From positions 1 through 32,680 of the forward strand of contig CAYZCL010000014.1 in the NCBI GenBank assembly GCA_964476595.1: a DNA stretch of 32,680 bases, in the 5' to 3' direction. Below are positions 7,493-15,867 of the stretch, one piece after another; the stretch's first letter is position 1, and the number at the start of each line of letters is the position of its first letter. Both the position numbers and the translations under genes were made by a program. This stretch comes from JALSRD01 sp964476595 (lineage in GTDB: Bacteria; Desulfobacterota; Desulfobacteria; Desulfobacterales; JALSRD01). Below the pieces are notes generated by a model. That model worked only from the letters and a program-made list of their open reading frames with translations, did not search any database and was not told where the DNA came from.

Positions 7493-9925
7493 ATGAAAGA
7501 CCAGGCGCAGGTTGTCATCATCGGCGGGGGCATTTTCGGGGCCAGCATCGCCTATCATCTAACTGAGGCCGGTTGCAACGACGTGGCGCTGCTGGAAAAG
7601 GGCGAACTGACCAGCGGCACCACCTTTCACTCGGTGGGGCTGGTCTCGCAGTTCCGGACCTCGCCCGCGCTGATGAAGGTGGTCAACTACAGCATCCGGC
7701 TGTTCAACCGCCTTAAAGAGGAGGTGGGCGACACCCTGGGGTGGCGCACGGTGGGCAGCCTGCGACTGGCCTCCAGCCCGGACCGCCTCAAGGCGCTGCA
7801 GCGCGAGGTCAGCCGGGCGCGGGCCATCGGCATCGAGGCCGAAATCGTATCCGACCGCCGAGCCCTCGAAATCGCGCCTTTCTTGTCACCGGAGGACCTC
7901 TACGCCGCGGTTTACGTGCCGGACGACGGGCACGTCGACCCCAGTTCGGTCACCTACGAACTGGCAAGGCAGGCGAAAAAGCGCGGCGCTGAAATCTGCA
8001 CCGGCGTGCGCGTCACCGATATCCGGCTGGATCGCCGGGGAGCGGTGGAGGCGGTGGTCACCGACCACGGCACCATCCGCACCGAATGTGTGGTCAACGC
8101 CGCCGGACAGTGGGCGCCGCGCGTCGGGAAGATGGTGGGCGTGCACCTGCCCATCGTGCCCATGATGAACCAGTACCTGACCACCAAGCCCATCGAGGGT
8201 CATGAATTGCCGCCGGAGACGCCCGTCATTCGCGACCCGGACAACCTGTTTTACAGCCGCGAGGACGTGGGCGCCTTTCTTATCGGCGGCTTTGAGACCA
8301 ACCCCAAGCCGTGGTCGACACAGGGCGTGGCCTGGGACTTTTCCCAGCAATTGCTCAGCGGCGAGTGGGAACTGTTCGAGGGCATCATGGCGGGCGCCAT
8401 GCGGCGCATTCCGCTGCTCGCTCAGGCCGAGGCCATCGAACTGGTCAACGGGCCGGACGCCTTTACCCCCGACGGGTTTTACCTGCTGGGGCCGGTGCCG
8501 GAAGTGAGGGGCTTTTTCGTCGCTGCGGGCGGTTCGGACAACGGCATCGCCGGCTCGGGAGGCGTCGGCAAACTGATGGCCGAGTGGATCCTGGAGGGCG
8601 AACCTTCCCTGGACACCCACGAGATGAATGTGCGCCGCTTCGGGACTCACCTCGATCACCACGACTACCTGGTGGAACACTGCCGCGAGGTCATCCGCTA
8701 CTACTACCACCTGCGTTACCCCTACGATGAAAACGAGTGGGGCAGACCGCTTCGGACTAGCCCCTTCTACCATCAGCTGCAGGAGCACGGTGCGGTATTC
8801 GGAGAAAAAAACGGCTGGGAGCGGGTCAACTATTTAGACCCGGGCAAACCGTGGAGACGGGCCGGCGCCGATCAGCGCAGCTGGGGGTGGGGCAAGCCGG
8901 ACTTTTTCGACCGGGTCGCGCAGGAGGCGCGTGCCGCCCGGCAAAGCGCGGCGATCATCGACATGACCTCCTTCGGCAAGATCGACGTGAGCGGACCCGG
9001 CGCGGCGGCGTTTCTGCAGCACCTGGCCGTGGGCAACATCGACAAGCCGGTCGGGCACATCATCTACACCCAGTTTCTGAACTCCTCCGGGGGCATCGAG
9101 AGCGACGTCACCGTCACACGCCTGGCGCCGGACCGTTTCCGCGTGATTTCGGGCACCGCTTTCGTGTCCAACGACCTGGGCTGGATGCGCCTGCACCGGC
9201 CCGCAGACGGCGGCGTCACCCTGGAAGACGTCAGTGAGCAGTGGGGCTGCCTGGCCCTCTGTGGGCCGGAGGCCCGTACGATCCTGCAAAAAGTCACTGC
9301 GGACGACCTTTCCAATGCGGCCTTCCCTTACATGACGGCAAGGTCCATAACGGTGGCCGGCGTCACGGTGTGGGCCCAGCGCATCAGCTACACCGGCGAG
9401 CTGGGCTGGGAGCTGTACATCCCCTGGGAGCAGGGGCCGCAGGTGTGGGAAGCCCTCATGGGCGCCGGCAAAGACAGCGGCCTGCGGCCCATGGGGTACC
9501 GGGCGCTGGACTCGCTGCGCATCGAAAAGGGCTACCTGTACTGGAGCGCCGACATCACTCCCGCGGACAACCCATTGGCCGCCGGTCTGCCGGTGGATTT
9601 CGAAAAAGGGGATTTCATCGGCCGCGAGACGCTGCTCGCGTACCGCCGGAAGGGGACCCCGACACGGCTGTGCGCACTGGTGCTGGACGCCAAACACGGC
9701 CTCTACGGCGGGGAGTCGGTCTACCACCGGGACCGCCTGATCGATCGCATTCGCAGCGCGGCCTTCGGCCACACCATCGGCAAGGACATCGGCCTCGTCT
9801 ACCTGCCGCCGGAGCTGGCCGTGCCGGACACGGACCTGTCGGTGGAAATCTTCGGCCGCCGGGTGCCGGCCCGGGTGGCTCGCATGCCGCTGGTCGATCC
9901 CTCCGGCGCGCGCCTGAGGTCCTGA
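7493..9925 (+). CDS. Dimethylglycine/sarcosine dehydrogenase-like FAD enzyme with GcvT-type domain
   Basis: This is an 810-residue protein with the full DMGDH layout. Residues about 1-375 are a DAO-type FAD domain (GGGIFGASIAYHL). A linker domain at about 375-440 contains the RPLRTSPFY and GEKNGWERV motifs. Residues about 450-700 form a GcvT-like folate domain, followed by a GcvT C-terminal barrel. His46 in TTFHSVGL matches the His that carries covalent FAD in DMGDH and sarcosine dehydrogenase. Family members oxidatively remove an N-methyl group, pass the one-carbon unit to tetrahydrofolate and give electrons to ETF. The etfBA genes just upstream fit this. The substrate may be dimethylglycine or sarcosine. 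Because an AEP-type importer and phnW follow, an N-methylated aminophosphonate is an attractive alternative, but this is inference. Confidence 0.85.
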   Translation: MKDQAQVVIIGGGIFGASIAYHLTEAGCNDVALLEKGELTSGTTFHSVGLVSQFRTSPALMKVVNYSIRLFNRLKEEVGDTLGWRTVGSLRLASSPDRLKALQREVSRARAIGIEAEIVSDRRALEIAPFLSPEDLYAAVYVPDDGHVDPSSVTYELARQAKKRGAEICTGVRVTDIRLDRRGAVEAVVTDHGTIRTECVVNAAGQWAPRVGKMVGVHLPIVPMMNQYLTTKPIEGHELPPETPVIRDPDNLFYSREDVGAFLIGGFETNPKPWSTQGVAWDFSQQLLSGEWELFEGIMAGAMRRIPLLAQAEAIELVNGPDAFTPDGFYLLGPVPEVRGFFVAAGGSDNGIAGSGGVGKLMAEWILEGEPSLDTHEMNVRRFGTHLDHHDYLVEHCREVIRYYYHLRYPYDENEWGRPLRTSPFYHQLQEHGAVFGEKNGWERVNYLDPGKPWRRAGADQRSWGWGKPDFFDRVAQEARAARQSAAIIDMTSFGKIDVSGPGAAAFLQHLAVGNIDKPVGHIIYTQFLNSSGGIESDVTVTRLAPDRFRVISGTAFVSNDLGWMRLHRPADGGVTLEDVSEQWGCLALCGPEARTILQKVTADDLSNAAFPYMTARSITVAGVTVWAQRISYTGELGWELYIPWEQGPQVWEALMGAGKDSGLRPMGYRALDSLRIEKGYLYWSADITPADNPLAAGLPVDFEKGDFIGRETLLAYRRKGTPTRLCALVLDAKHGLYGGESVYHRDRLIDRIRSAAFGHTIGKDIGLVYLPPELAVPDTDLSVEIFGRRVPARVARMPLVDPSGARLRS

Positions 9926-10300
9926 AGGGGGCGCCGGTCGTCGCCGTCCCGCCCCCTCCCGCAAGCGGCCCTCGGTCACGGTGCGCCGTTCCGGCCCCGG
10001 GAATTTTTCGGAAACAGGCCTGCAGCGGCCTCGCCCACCCGCCCCGGCAAGGTGTATTTCTGTATATACATATAAACCAATAGTCTCATTGTATTTTCAG
10101 CCGGTTGGGCTGTTAACGCCTTGATATCTGCGGTTTTCAAAACGCCGGGAGGTTATGCAAACTATAACTAAACTTCATTCATTTTATATCATTTCTTATT
10201 GCAATCGCGGCGCAATGGTTGTAATGTAGCCACGTTCAGCGAGCAGCGGAGATAACAGGGGACAGGAACTACCCAAAACACCAAGAAAGGGAGGACGTGT
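9926..10300 (+). other. Intergenic region upstream of the ABC importer
   Basis: This gap of 375 bases has a GC-rich first part and an AT-rich second part. A possible weak terminator for the dehydrogenase transcript lies at 9989-10008 (a short TTCC/GGAA stem followed by five Ts). A perfect 10-base palindrome, TGTATATACA, is at 10061-10070 and could be an operator. A weak sigma-70-like pair (TTGCAA, 17 bases, TAATGT) is around 10199-10227, with poor -10 agreement. A strong GGGAGG ribosome binding site precedes the ATG at 10301. I see no coding sequence, tRNA or recognisable riboswitch. Confidence 0.5.
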
Positions 10301-11347
10301 ATGAGAACCAAGACGAGAGCACTGTGCTGGATGTTGGTCGCTGTTTTTGCCTTCGGGCTGGTCTTGACCGCCGTTCCCGCCATCGCCAAGGACCTGTTGG
10401 TATACACGGCGCTGGAGGACGACGAACTGGCCATTTACAAGAAACAGTTCAAGATTGACCACCCGGAGATCAACTTGAAGATCGTGCGCGACTCCACGGG
10501 CATCGTGACCGCCAAGCTGCTGGCCGAAAAGGACAATCCGCGGGCCGATGTCATCTGGGGCCTGTCGGTGACCAGTGTGCTGGTGTGCGACAATGTCGGC
10601 ATGCTGACGGGGTACAGCCCCAAGGGCCTCGACCGCTTTCACAAGGGGTTTTACGACGATAAGAACAAACAGGCCCACTGGGTCGGCCTCAAGGCCTACA
10701 TGACCGGTTTCGTGGGAAACACCATCGAAATGAAGAAACTGGGGCTGACCATGCCGCAGTCCTACGCCGACCTGATCAAGCCCGAATACAAGGGATACCT
10801 GGTGATGCCCAACCCGGCTTCATCCGGCACCGGTTTCCTGACGGTCTCGGCCTTCCTGCAGCTCATGGGCGAGAAAAAGGCCTGGGCTTACATGGACAAG
10901 CTGCACGAGAACATCGCCGTCTATACCCACTCCGGCTCCAAACCGGCCAAGCTGGCCGGCAAGGGGGAATACCCCATCGGCATCTCTTTCGCCTACCGCG
11001 GCTTCAAGCAGAAGGCCAAGGGTGAACCGGTGGTGGTGGCTTTCCCCAAGGAAGGCTCCGGATGGGACCTGGAAGCCAACGCCCTGATCAAGAAGCCGCG
11101 CATCAAGAAAGAGGCCAAGGTATTCCTGGACTGGGCCATCAGCGATACCATGTTCAAGCACTACAGCAAGGTGTATCCCATCATCGCCAAGAAGGGCATC
11201 GAGGTGGTGGTCCCCGAGGGCTATCCCAAGGATCCCACCAAGCAGCTGATCAAGAACGACTTCTACTGGGCCGCCAAGAACCGCGCCCGTATCCTCAAGG
11301 AGTGGATCAAGCGTTACGACAGCAAGAGTCTGCCCAAGAAGAAGTAA
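10301..11347 (+). CDS. ABC transporter substrate-binding protein, putative 2-aminoethylphosphonate type (PhnS-like)
   Basis: This is a 348-residue periplasmic binding protein. A signal peptide is clear: basic MRTKTR, a hydrophobic core, and a likely cut after AIA near residue 29. The mature part is a type-2 (ferric/AEP-like) binding fold, with LLVYTALEDDELAIYKKQF, ADVIWGLSVTS, MPNPASSGTGF and GISFAYRGFKQK. The overall match, recognised from memory of the family, is to putative AEP-binding proteins that sit with PhnT/PhnU-type genes. Members of this fold also bind Fe(III) or polyamines. The downstream phnW favours an aminophosphonate ligand. A terminator-like hairpin follows at 11425-11466, which would raise its expression over the ATPase and permease. 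A good ribosome binding site (GGGAGG) precedes the ATG. Confidence 0.85.
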   Translation: MRTKTRALCWMLVAVFAFGLVLTAVPAIAKDLLVYTALEDDELAIYKKQFKIDHPEINLKIVRDSTGIVTAKLLAEKDNPRADVIWGLSVTSVLVCDNVGMLTGYSPKGLDRFHKGFYDDKNKQAHWVGLKAYMTGFVGNTIEMKKLGLTMPQSYADLIKPEYKGYLVMPNPASSGTGFLTVSAFLQLMGEKKAWAYMDKLHENIAVYTHSGSKPAKLAGKGEYPIGISFAYRGFKQKAKGEPVVVAFPKEGSGWDLEANALIKKPRIKKEAKVFLDWAISDTMFKHYSKVYPIIAKKGIEVVVPEGYPKDPTKQLIKNDFYWAAKNRARILKEWIKRYDSKSLPKKK

Positions 11348-11424
11348 ATCCGAACGGCTCCTGATGGAGCAGGGGACGCGTCGGCCGGAGGGTTTCGCGG
11401 CCGATCTTTCCCGTGGAAATCCGA

Positions 11425-11466
11425 GTGCCGGCGTGCAGGCAGTTCGTCGCGCCGGCACTTTTGTTT
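11425..11466 (+). terminator. Terminator or attenuator between binding-protein and ATPase genes
   Basis: A 9-bp perfect stem (GTGCCGGCG at 11425-11433 with CGCCGGCAC at 11450-11458) encloses a 16-base loop and is followed by TTTTGTTT. It lies 77 bases after the binding-protein stop and 23 bases before the next ATG. It may partly end transcription so that the binding protein is made in excess, a common arrangement in ABC import operons. Confidence 0.6.
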
Positions 11467-11488
11467 ACGGCCGTAGAAAGGATTTCAG

Positions 11489-12622
11489 ATGGCTTCCGTT
11501 TCAGCCGCCCCGGCAACCCAAAACGAACCCTTTCTGGAAGTGCGCAACGTCACCAAAATGTTCGGCCGCTTCGTGGCTCTGGAAGACGTTTCGCTGGAGG
11601 TATACCCAGGCGAACTGGTCTGCATCCTGGGCCCCAGCGGTTGCGGCAAGACCACCCTGCTGCGGGTGATCGCGGGCTTGGAGGAGCAGAACGTCGGCCA
11701 GATCTTTTTAAAAGGCACCGACATCTCGCGCCACCCCACCTCCAAGCGGCAGTGCGGCATCGTTTTCCAGTCCTACGCGCTTTTCCCCAACCTGACGGCC
11801 GCCCAGAACGTGGCCTACGGCCTGAAAAACGCCGGTCTGGGCCGCGACAAGATCGCCGCCCGCACCCAGGAAATGCTGGACCTGGTGGGCCTGAGCGACC
11901 AGGGACGAAAGTACCCGGCCCAACTCTCCGGCGGCCAGCAGCAGCGCATCGCCCTGGCGCGTGCACTGGCGCCCAACCCGTCCATGCTGCTGCTCGACGA
12001 GCCGCTCTCGGCGCTCGACGCCCAGGTGCGGGTCTACCTGCGCAGCGAAATCCGGGAACTACAGCAGCGCCTGGGCATCACCACCATCATGGTCACCCAC
12101 GACCAGGAGGAAGGCCTCACCATGGCCGACCGCATCATCCTGATGAAAGACGGTCGACTGATCCAGTGCGACGCCCCCCAGGTGATCTACCAGGCGCCCA
12201 AAACGCCTTTTGCCGCCGGGTTCATCGGTGCCATGAACTTTTTCCGGGGCTGGAAGGTGGCCGAGGACGCCACCGTGGTGCTCGACGACTACCGCCTGAA
12301 GATCGAAAACGGCCGGCTGAACGAACTGGTGGGTCGCGAGGTGACGCTGGCCATCCGCCCGGAAGACATCCGCGTAATGGAATCGGGTCAGACCGACATC
12401 AACATGCTGGAGGCCGAGATCCGGCACGTTGAGTTCCGCGGCGCTTCCTACCGCCTGCGCATGCGGCTCAAGCGCAGGGGGGATTCCGAAAAATCAGACG
12501 ACTTCGAGGCCGACATGCCCGCCATCCGGGTCGATCGGCTGGGGCTTAAAAAAGGGGTGCGCGTCAGGGCCCACCTGCCCCCCGACCGTCTGTTGTGGTT
12601 CAGGGAGAGCGGTGAGCGATGA
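11489..12622 (+). CDS. ABC transporter ATP-binding protein (PhnT-like, putative aminophosphonate import)
   Basis: This is a 377-residue ATPase that powers import. It has Walker A GPSGCGKT (residues 48-55), the Q-loop in FQSYALFPN, signature LSGGQ (146-150), Walker B MLLLDE (166-171), D-loop SALD and the H-loop VTHDQEE. A C-terminal TOBE-like extension of about 130 residues follows (AIRPEDIRVM and after), as in the ferric/polyamine/AEP-type importers. An AAAGGA ribosome binding site lies 7 bases before the ATG. It sits between the binding protein and the fused permease, so the three form one transporter. ATP hydrolysis is certain by family; the cargo is inferred from neighbours. Confidence 0.92.
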   Translation: MASVSAAPATQNEPFLEVRNVTKMFGRFVALEDVSLEVYPGELVCILGPSGCGKTTLLRVIAGLEEQNVGQIFLKGTDISRHPTSKRQCGIVFQSYALFPNLTAAQNVAYGLKNAGLGRDKIAARTQEMLDLVGLSDQGRKYPAQLSGGQQQRIALARALAPNPSMLLLDEPLSALDAQVRVYLRSEIRELQQRLGITTIMVTHDQEEGLTMADRIILMKDGRLIQCDAPQVIYQAPKTPFAAGFIGAMNFFRGWKVAEDATVVLDDYRLKIENGRLNELVGREVTLAIRPEDIRVMESGQTDINMLEAEIRHVEFRGASYRLRMRLKRRGDSEKSDDFEADMPAIRVDRLGLKKGVRVRAHLPPDRLLWFRESGER

Positions 12623-12695
12623 ATTCTCCCGGGGTTGAAGTCCTGCGGGGGCTTCGCGCGGGACGGGATTGCACGATAACAGGTGCCGGTGGATC

Positions 12696-14771
12696 ATGAC
12701 TTCCTCTGAGATTGCCGAAACATTTCTGGATTTCAACAAGATCGCACGCCGGAAGGTGCGCCAGTACACCAGTTCCGAGAACTGGCTGCGGCGTTTCCTG
12801 ATCTGGCTGCTGGTGCTGTGGATGACGGTGGCGGTGCTGCTTCCCGTCTACCAGCTGGTGGAGCGCAGTATGCACGCCGAGGTGGCCGTCAGCATCTTCG
12901 GCGAGGACGACGTGCGCGTCGGCGGGCGCCGGGTCTACATCAAGGACGGACAGGTCATCTTCGACACCACGCCGGTGCCCCTGCGCGAGGGTACCATTTC
13001 CCACGACGGCATGACCGTGGTGGTCGAAAACGGCAAGTTCCGCGAGGTGGTGTGCGAAAAGATCATGCTCTACGCCGAACCGACCATGGTCAAACCGGTG
13101 CGCGTGGAGCTCGGCGACGAGGCCTGGGTGATCGACGGCCGCAAGCTGTCGGAAGACGACTACCAGGGGCTGGTACAACGCTGGATCGGACTGAGCAACT
13201 TCAAGAAATATTTTGCCAACCGGGCGCTGTACTACTCGGTGTACAACAGTATGTTCGTGTCCGTTCTGACCACCCTGATCGCCGTCCTGCTGTCGCTGAT
13301 CTACGCTTACGCCATCACGCGCACCAAGATCGCCGGCAAGATGTTCTTCCGCGTGGTGGCCATGCTGCCGCTCTACGCGCCCACCATGCTCTACGGCTTG
13401 TCGCTGGTCTACCTGTTCGGGCACAAGGGGTTTATCACCACGGGGTTTTTCGGGCACCTGCCCTGGCTGGCCTGGGACATCCACCTCTACGGGGCGGTGG
13501 GCATCATCATCTCCGAGGTGGTCTTCACCTTCCCGGCGGCCTACATGATCCTGATGGTGACCCTGCTCAACACCGATGCACGGCTCTACGAGGCGGCCAT
13601 CAGCCTGGGTGCCGGCAAGGTGCGCACTTTTCTGACTGTGACCCTGCCGGGCATCAAGTACGGCCTGCTGAGCGCCATTTTCGTGTGCTTCACCCTGTGT
13701 TTCACGGATTTCGGCGCGCCCAAGGTGGTGGGCGGTAACTACAACGTGCTGGCGGTCGACATTTACAAGCAGGTCATCGGGCAGCAGAATTTCGGCATGG
13801 GCGCCACCATCAGTATCATCCTGCTGATCCCGGCGCTGATCTCCTTCATCGCCGATCGCATCGTGCAGCGACGCCAGGTGGTGGCCCTCACGGCCCGCAG
13901 CGTGCCGTACGCCCCCAAGAAAAACCTGTTCGTGGACACCTCCATGTTCGTGCTGTGCGCCATGATCGCCGGTTTCATCCTGGCCATGCTCTTTGCCGCC
14001 GGTTTCGGGTCACTGGTCAAGATGTGGCCCTACAACTTTCAGTTGGGGCTGTGGCACTACTCTTTCGAGGATGTGGGCGGAGGGGGTTACAGCGCCTTCT
14101 GGAATTCAGTGCGCATGGCCACCTACACCGCCATCATCGGCACCATGGTGACGTTTACGGCCGCCTACCTGATCGAGAAGACGCGGCGCATGCGCATTCT
14201 GCGGCAGGCCTCCTACCTGCTGTCCATCATCCCGCTGGCGCTGCCGGGCATGGTCATCGGTATTTCCTACATTTTCTTTTTCAACGACCCGCAGCTCAAC
14301 ATTCCCTTCACCAATATCAGCTTTGCCAACCCCTTCCACGCCCTTTACGGCACCATCTGGATCATGGTGATCGCCAATATCATCCATTTCTACACCGTCA
14401 GCTTCCTGACCTCCACCTCGGCCCTGCGACAGCTGGACAAGGAGTTCGAGACGGTGTCCGAATCCATGTCGGTGCCCTTTTACACCACCTTCGCGCGCGT
14501 TACCGTTCCGGTGTGCCTGCCGGCGCTGGTGGAGGTCTTCATGTTCTACTTCGTGAGTTCCATGGCCACGGTGTCGGCGGTCATCTTCCTGTACTCGGCC
14601 GACACGGTGCTGGCCTCGGTGGCCGTCGTCAATATGGACGACGCCGGCGACCAGGCACCGGCGGCGGCCATGTGCATGCTCATCGTGATGGCCAATATCG
14701 TCGTGCGTCTTGCCAGCGAGGGGGTCAACTACCTGTTCCGCAAGAAGACCGAGAGCTGGCGCCGGCGCTGA
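12696..14771 (+). CDS. ABC transporter permease with two fused membrane domains (PhnU-like)
   Basis: This is a 691-residue inner-membrane permease. I chose the ATG at 12696. A TTG at 12669 would add nine residues, but its start is less convincing. The first helix (about residues 36-54) is followed by an unusually long hydrophilic segment to about residue 165. Two BPD-type permease halves come next. Each holds an EAA-like loop: EAAISLGAGKVRTFLTVTLP in the first and ETVSESMSVPFYTTFARVTVP in the second. About a dozen membrane helices are visible. Family members (FbpB/PhnU-like) form the channel of the importer alone, so no second permease gene is needed. The inserted segment is richer in charged and Gly/Asp residues and probably lies in the periplasm. 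Confidence 0.9.
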   Translation: MTSSEIAETFLDFNKIARRKVRQYTSSENWLRRFLIWLLVLWMTVAVLLPVYQLVERSMHAEVAVSIFGEDDVRVGGRRVYIKDGQVIFDTTPVPLREGTISHDGMTVVVENGKFREVVCEKIMLYAEPTMVKPVRVELGDEAWVIDGRKLSEDDYQGLVQRWIGLSNFKKYFANRALYYSVYNSMFVSVLTTLIAVLLSLIYAYAITRTKIAGKMFFRVVAMLPLYAPTMLYGLSLVYLFGHKGFITTGFFGHLPWLAWDIHLYGAVGIIISEVVFTFPAAYMILMVTLLNTDARLYEAAISLGAGKVRTFLTVTLPGIKYGLLSAIFVCFTLCFTDFGAPKVVGGNYNVLAVDIYKQVIGQQNFGMGATISIILLIPALISFIADRIVQRRQVVALTARSVPYAPKKNLFVDTSMFVLCAMIAGFILAMLFAAGFGSLVKMWPYNFQLGLWHYSFEDVGGGGYSAFWNSVRMATYTAIIGTMVTFTAAYLIEKTRRMRILRQASYLLSIIPLALPGMVIGISYIFFFNDPQLNIPFTNISFANPFHALYGTIWIMVIANIIHFYTVSFLTSTSALRQLDKEFETVSESMSVPFYTTFARVTVPVCLPALVEVFMFYFVSSMATVSAVIFLYSADTVLASVAVVNMDDAGDQAPAAAMCMLIVMANIVVRLASEGVNYLFRKKTESWRRR

Positions 14772-14803
14772 CGGCGGCCCGGCACGGCAAACCGGCTTTT
14801 CAA

Positions 14804-14835
14804 ACGGGGTCTTTTCTGCAAAGGCCCCGTTTTTT
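14804..14835 (+). terminator. Rho-independent terminator after the importer genes
   Basis: An 11-bp stem with one G-T pair (ACGGGGTCTTT at 14804-14814, AAAGGCCCCGT at 14820-14830) has a 5-base loop and ends in a run of six Ts. It closes the ABC importer transcript and implies a separate promoter for the citrate-synthase-like genes. Confidence 0.85.
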
Positions 14836-14867
14836 CATGTCGGGGGCCCAGGCGCTCTTTCAGGTAC

Positions 14868-14882
14868 ATAACTTCAAGTTAT
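14868..14882. promoter_or_regulatory. 15-base palindrome, candidate operator
   Basis: ATAACTTCAAGTTAT has perfect 7-base arms around one central base. It lies between the terminator and the first citrate-synthase-like gene, in a short AT-rich stretch (14865-14910) that most likely holds that operon's promoter. The binding protein is unknown; the DeoR and LysR proteins of this window are candidates. Confidence 0.4.
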
Positions 14883-14970
14883 TCAATGTATTAATATTCT
14901 TATTTTGACTCATATCGTCGCCCCCGCTATAGAGGCGCCGATTGAGACCCTTACATCAGGAGGACCGTTT

Positions 14971-15867
14971 ATGGACCGAAAACCTATGTTCCGCAGAAAA
15001 ACGTCGATTTCGTACAAGACCGAGGAAAAGACGGTCATGCGCGGCTATAACCTGAGCGACCTGGCCGAGGAGGGCTACTCGTTCTGTGACGCGCTGTTCG
15101 TGCTCTACCAGAACCGCATCCCCACCGAGGAGGAGGAGAAGATGCTCAACTACGAAATGGGCGTCTTCCTCGAGCACTCCATGTCGCCCTCGGCGGTGGC
15201 CGCCATCGGGGTCAGCGCCGGCAGGCCCAACCTTCCCTGTGCCGTGGCGGCCGCCATCACCACCTTCGGCGGTGTGCACGGTCCGGGCGCGGCCCACGGC
15301 TACATGCTCAATAAATACATCGAGCGCGCCCTGGAAGAGGGCAAGAGCATCGACGAGATGGCCAAGACCCTGGTCGACGAGTACATGGACAACAAGCGGC
15401 CCGTGATGGGCATGGGACAGCCCCAGCACATCGACAGCGACCCGCGCGCCGAGCCGATCCACCTCAAGCAGGAGGAGCTGGAGCTCAAGGGGGTCTACCT
15501 GGAGTTCCAGCGTGCCGTGGAGAAATACTTCCACGAGCGGCGCAAGCGCGAGGGACGCTCCTACGTGGGCGTCAACGTGGTGGGTTCCGGCAACACGGCC
15601 CTGATGGAGATCGGCTTCTCCCCCAACGCCGGCTGGTGCATCGGCAGCGTTACACGCGGCTTCAGCTGCGCGGCCCACGCCCTGTTCAACATGAAGAAGG
15701 GACGCGCCTGGGGCGCTTCGCGCAACGAACCCATGGTGCAGATGATCGACCTTTCCATGATCAAGTACGTGGGGCCCGAAGACCGCGTGGTGCCCAAGCA
15801 GGAAGAGCGGCAGGAGTACGCCCGCAAACAGAAGGAAGAAGGAGAATACAAGAAATGGGTTATATAG
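14971..15867 (+). CDS. Citrate-synthase/citryl-CoA-lyase-like protein 1
   Basis: This is a 298-residue protein of the short citrate-synthase fold, close in feel to citryl-CoA lyase. An excellent AGGAGG site precedes the ATG at 14971; a TTG at 14905 is less likely. The first catalytic His is kept (His103 in GGVHGPGAAHGY). The position of the second catalytic His in the GFGH-type motif reads GMGQ (Gln150), with His153 three residues on, before DPRAEP. The Asp of the NVD motif is replaced by Val204 (NVVGSG). Such changes argue against ordinary citrate synthase activity by this chain alone. It overlaps the next gene, a paralogue, by 13 bases, so the two probably make one hetero-oligomer. The substrate is unknown; a CoA thioester is expected by family. 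Confidence 0.8.
   Translation: MDRKPMFRRKTSISYKTEEKTVMRGYNLSDLAEEGYSFCDALFVLYQNRIPTEEEEKMLNYEMGVFLEHSMSPSAVAAIGVSAGRPNLPCAVAAAITTFGGVHGPGAAHGYMLNKYIERALEEGKSIDEMAKTLVDEYMDNKRPVMGMGQPQHIDSDPRAEPIHLKQEELELKGVYLEFQRAVEKYFHERRKREGRSYVGVNVVGSGNTALMEIGFSPNAGWCIGSVTRGFSCAAHALFNMKKGRAWGASRNEPMVQMIDLSMIKYVGPEDRVVPKQEERQEYARKQKEEGEYKKWVI

Noticed and set aside
8834..9979. 381-codon minus-strand frame opposite the DMGDH-like gene
   Set aside because: It is antisense to clear GcvT-type coding sequence, and its composition is typical of a shadow frame.
10199..10227. Sigma-70-like promoter TTGCAA-17-TAATGT before the importer
   Set aside because: The -10 matches consensus in only three of six bases, so I mention it only as a weak possibility in the intergenic entry.
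12623..12695. Hairpin GAAGTCC/GGGCTTC between the ATPase and permease genes
   Set aside because: The stem is short, includes a G-T pair and has no T tract. It lies within one operon, so there is no support for a terminator.
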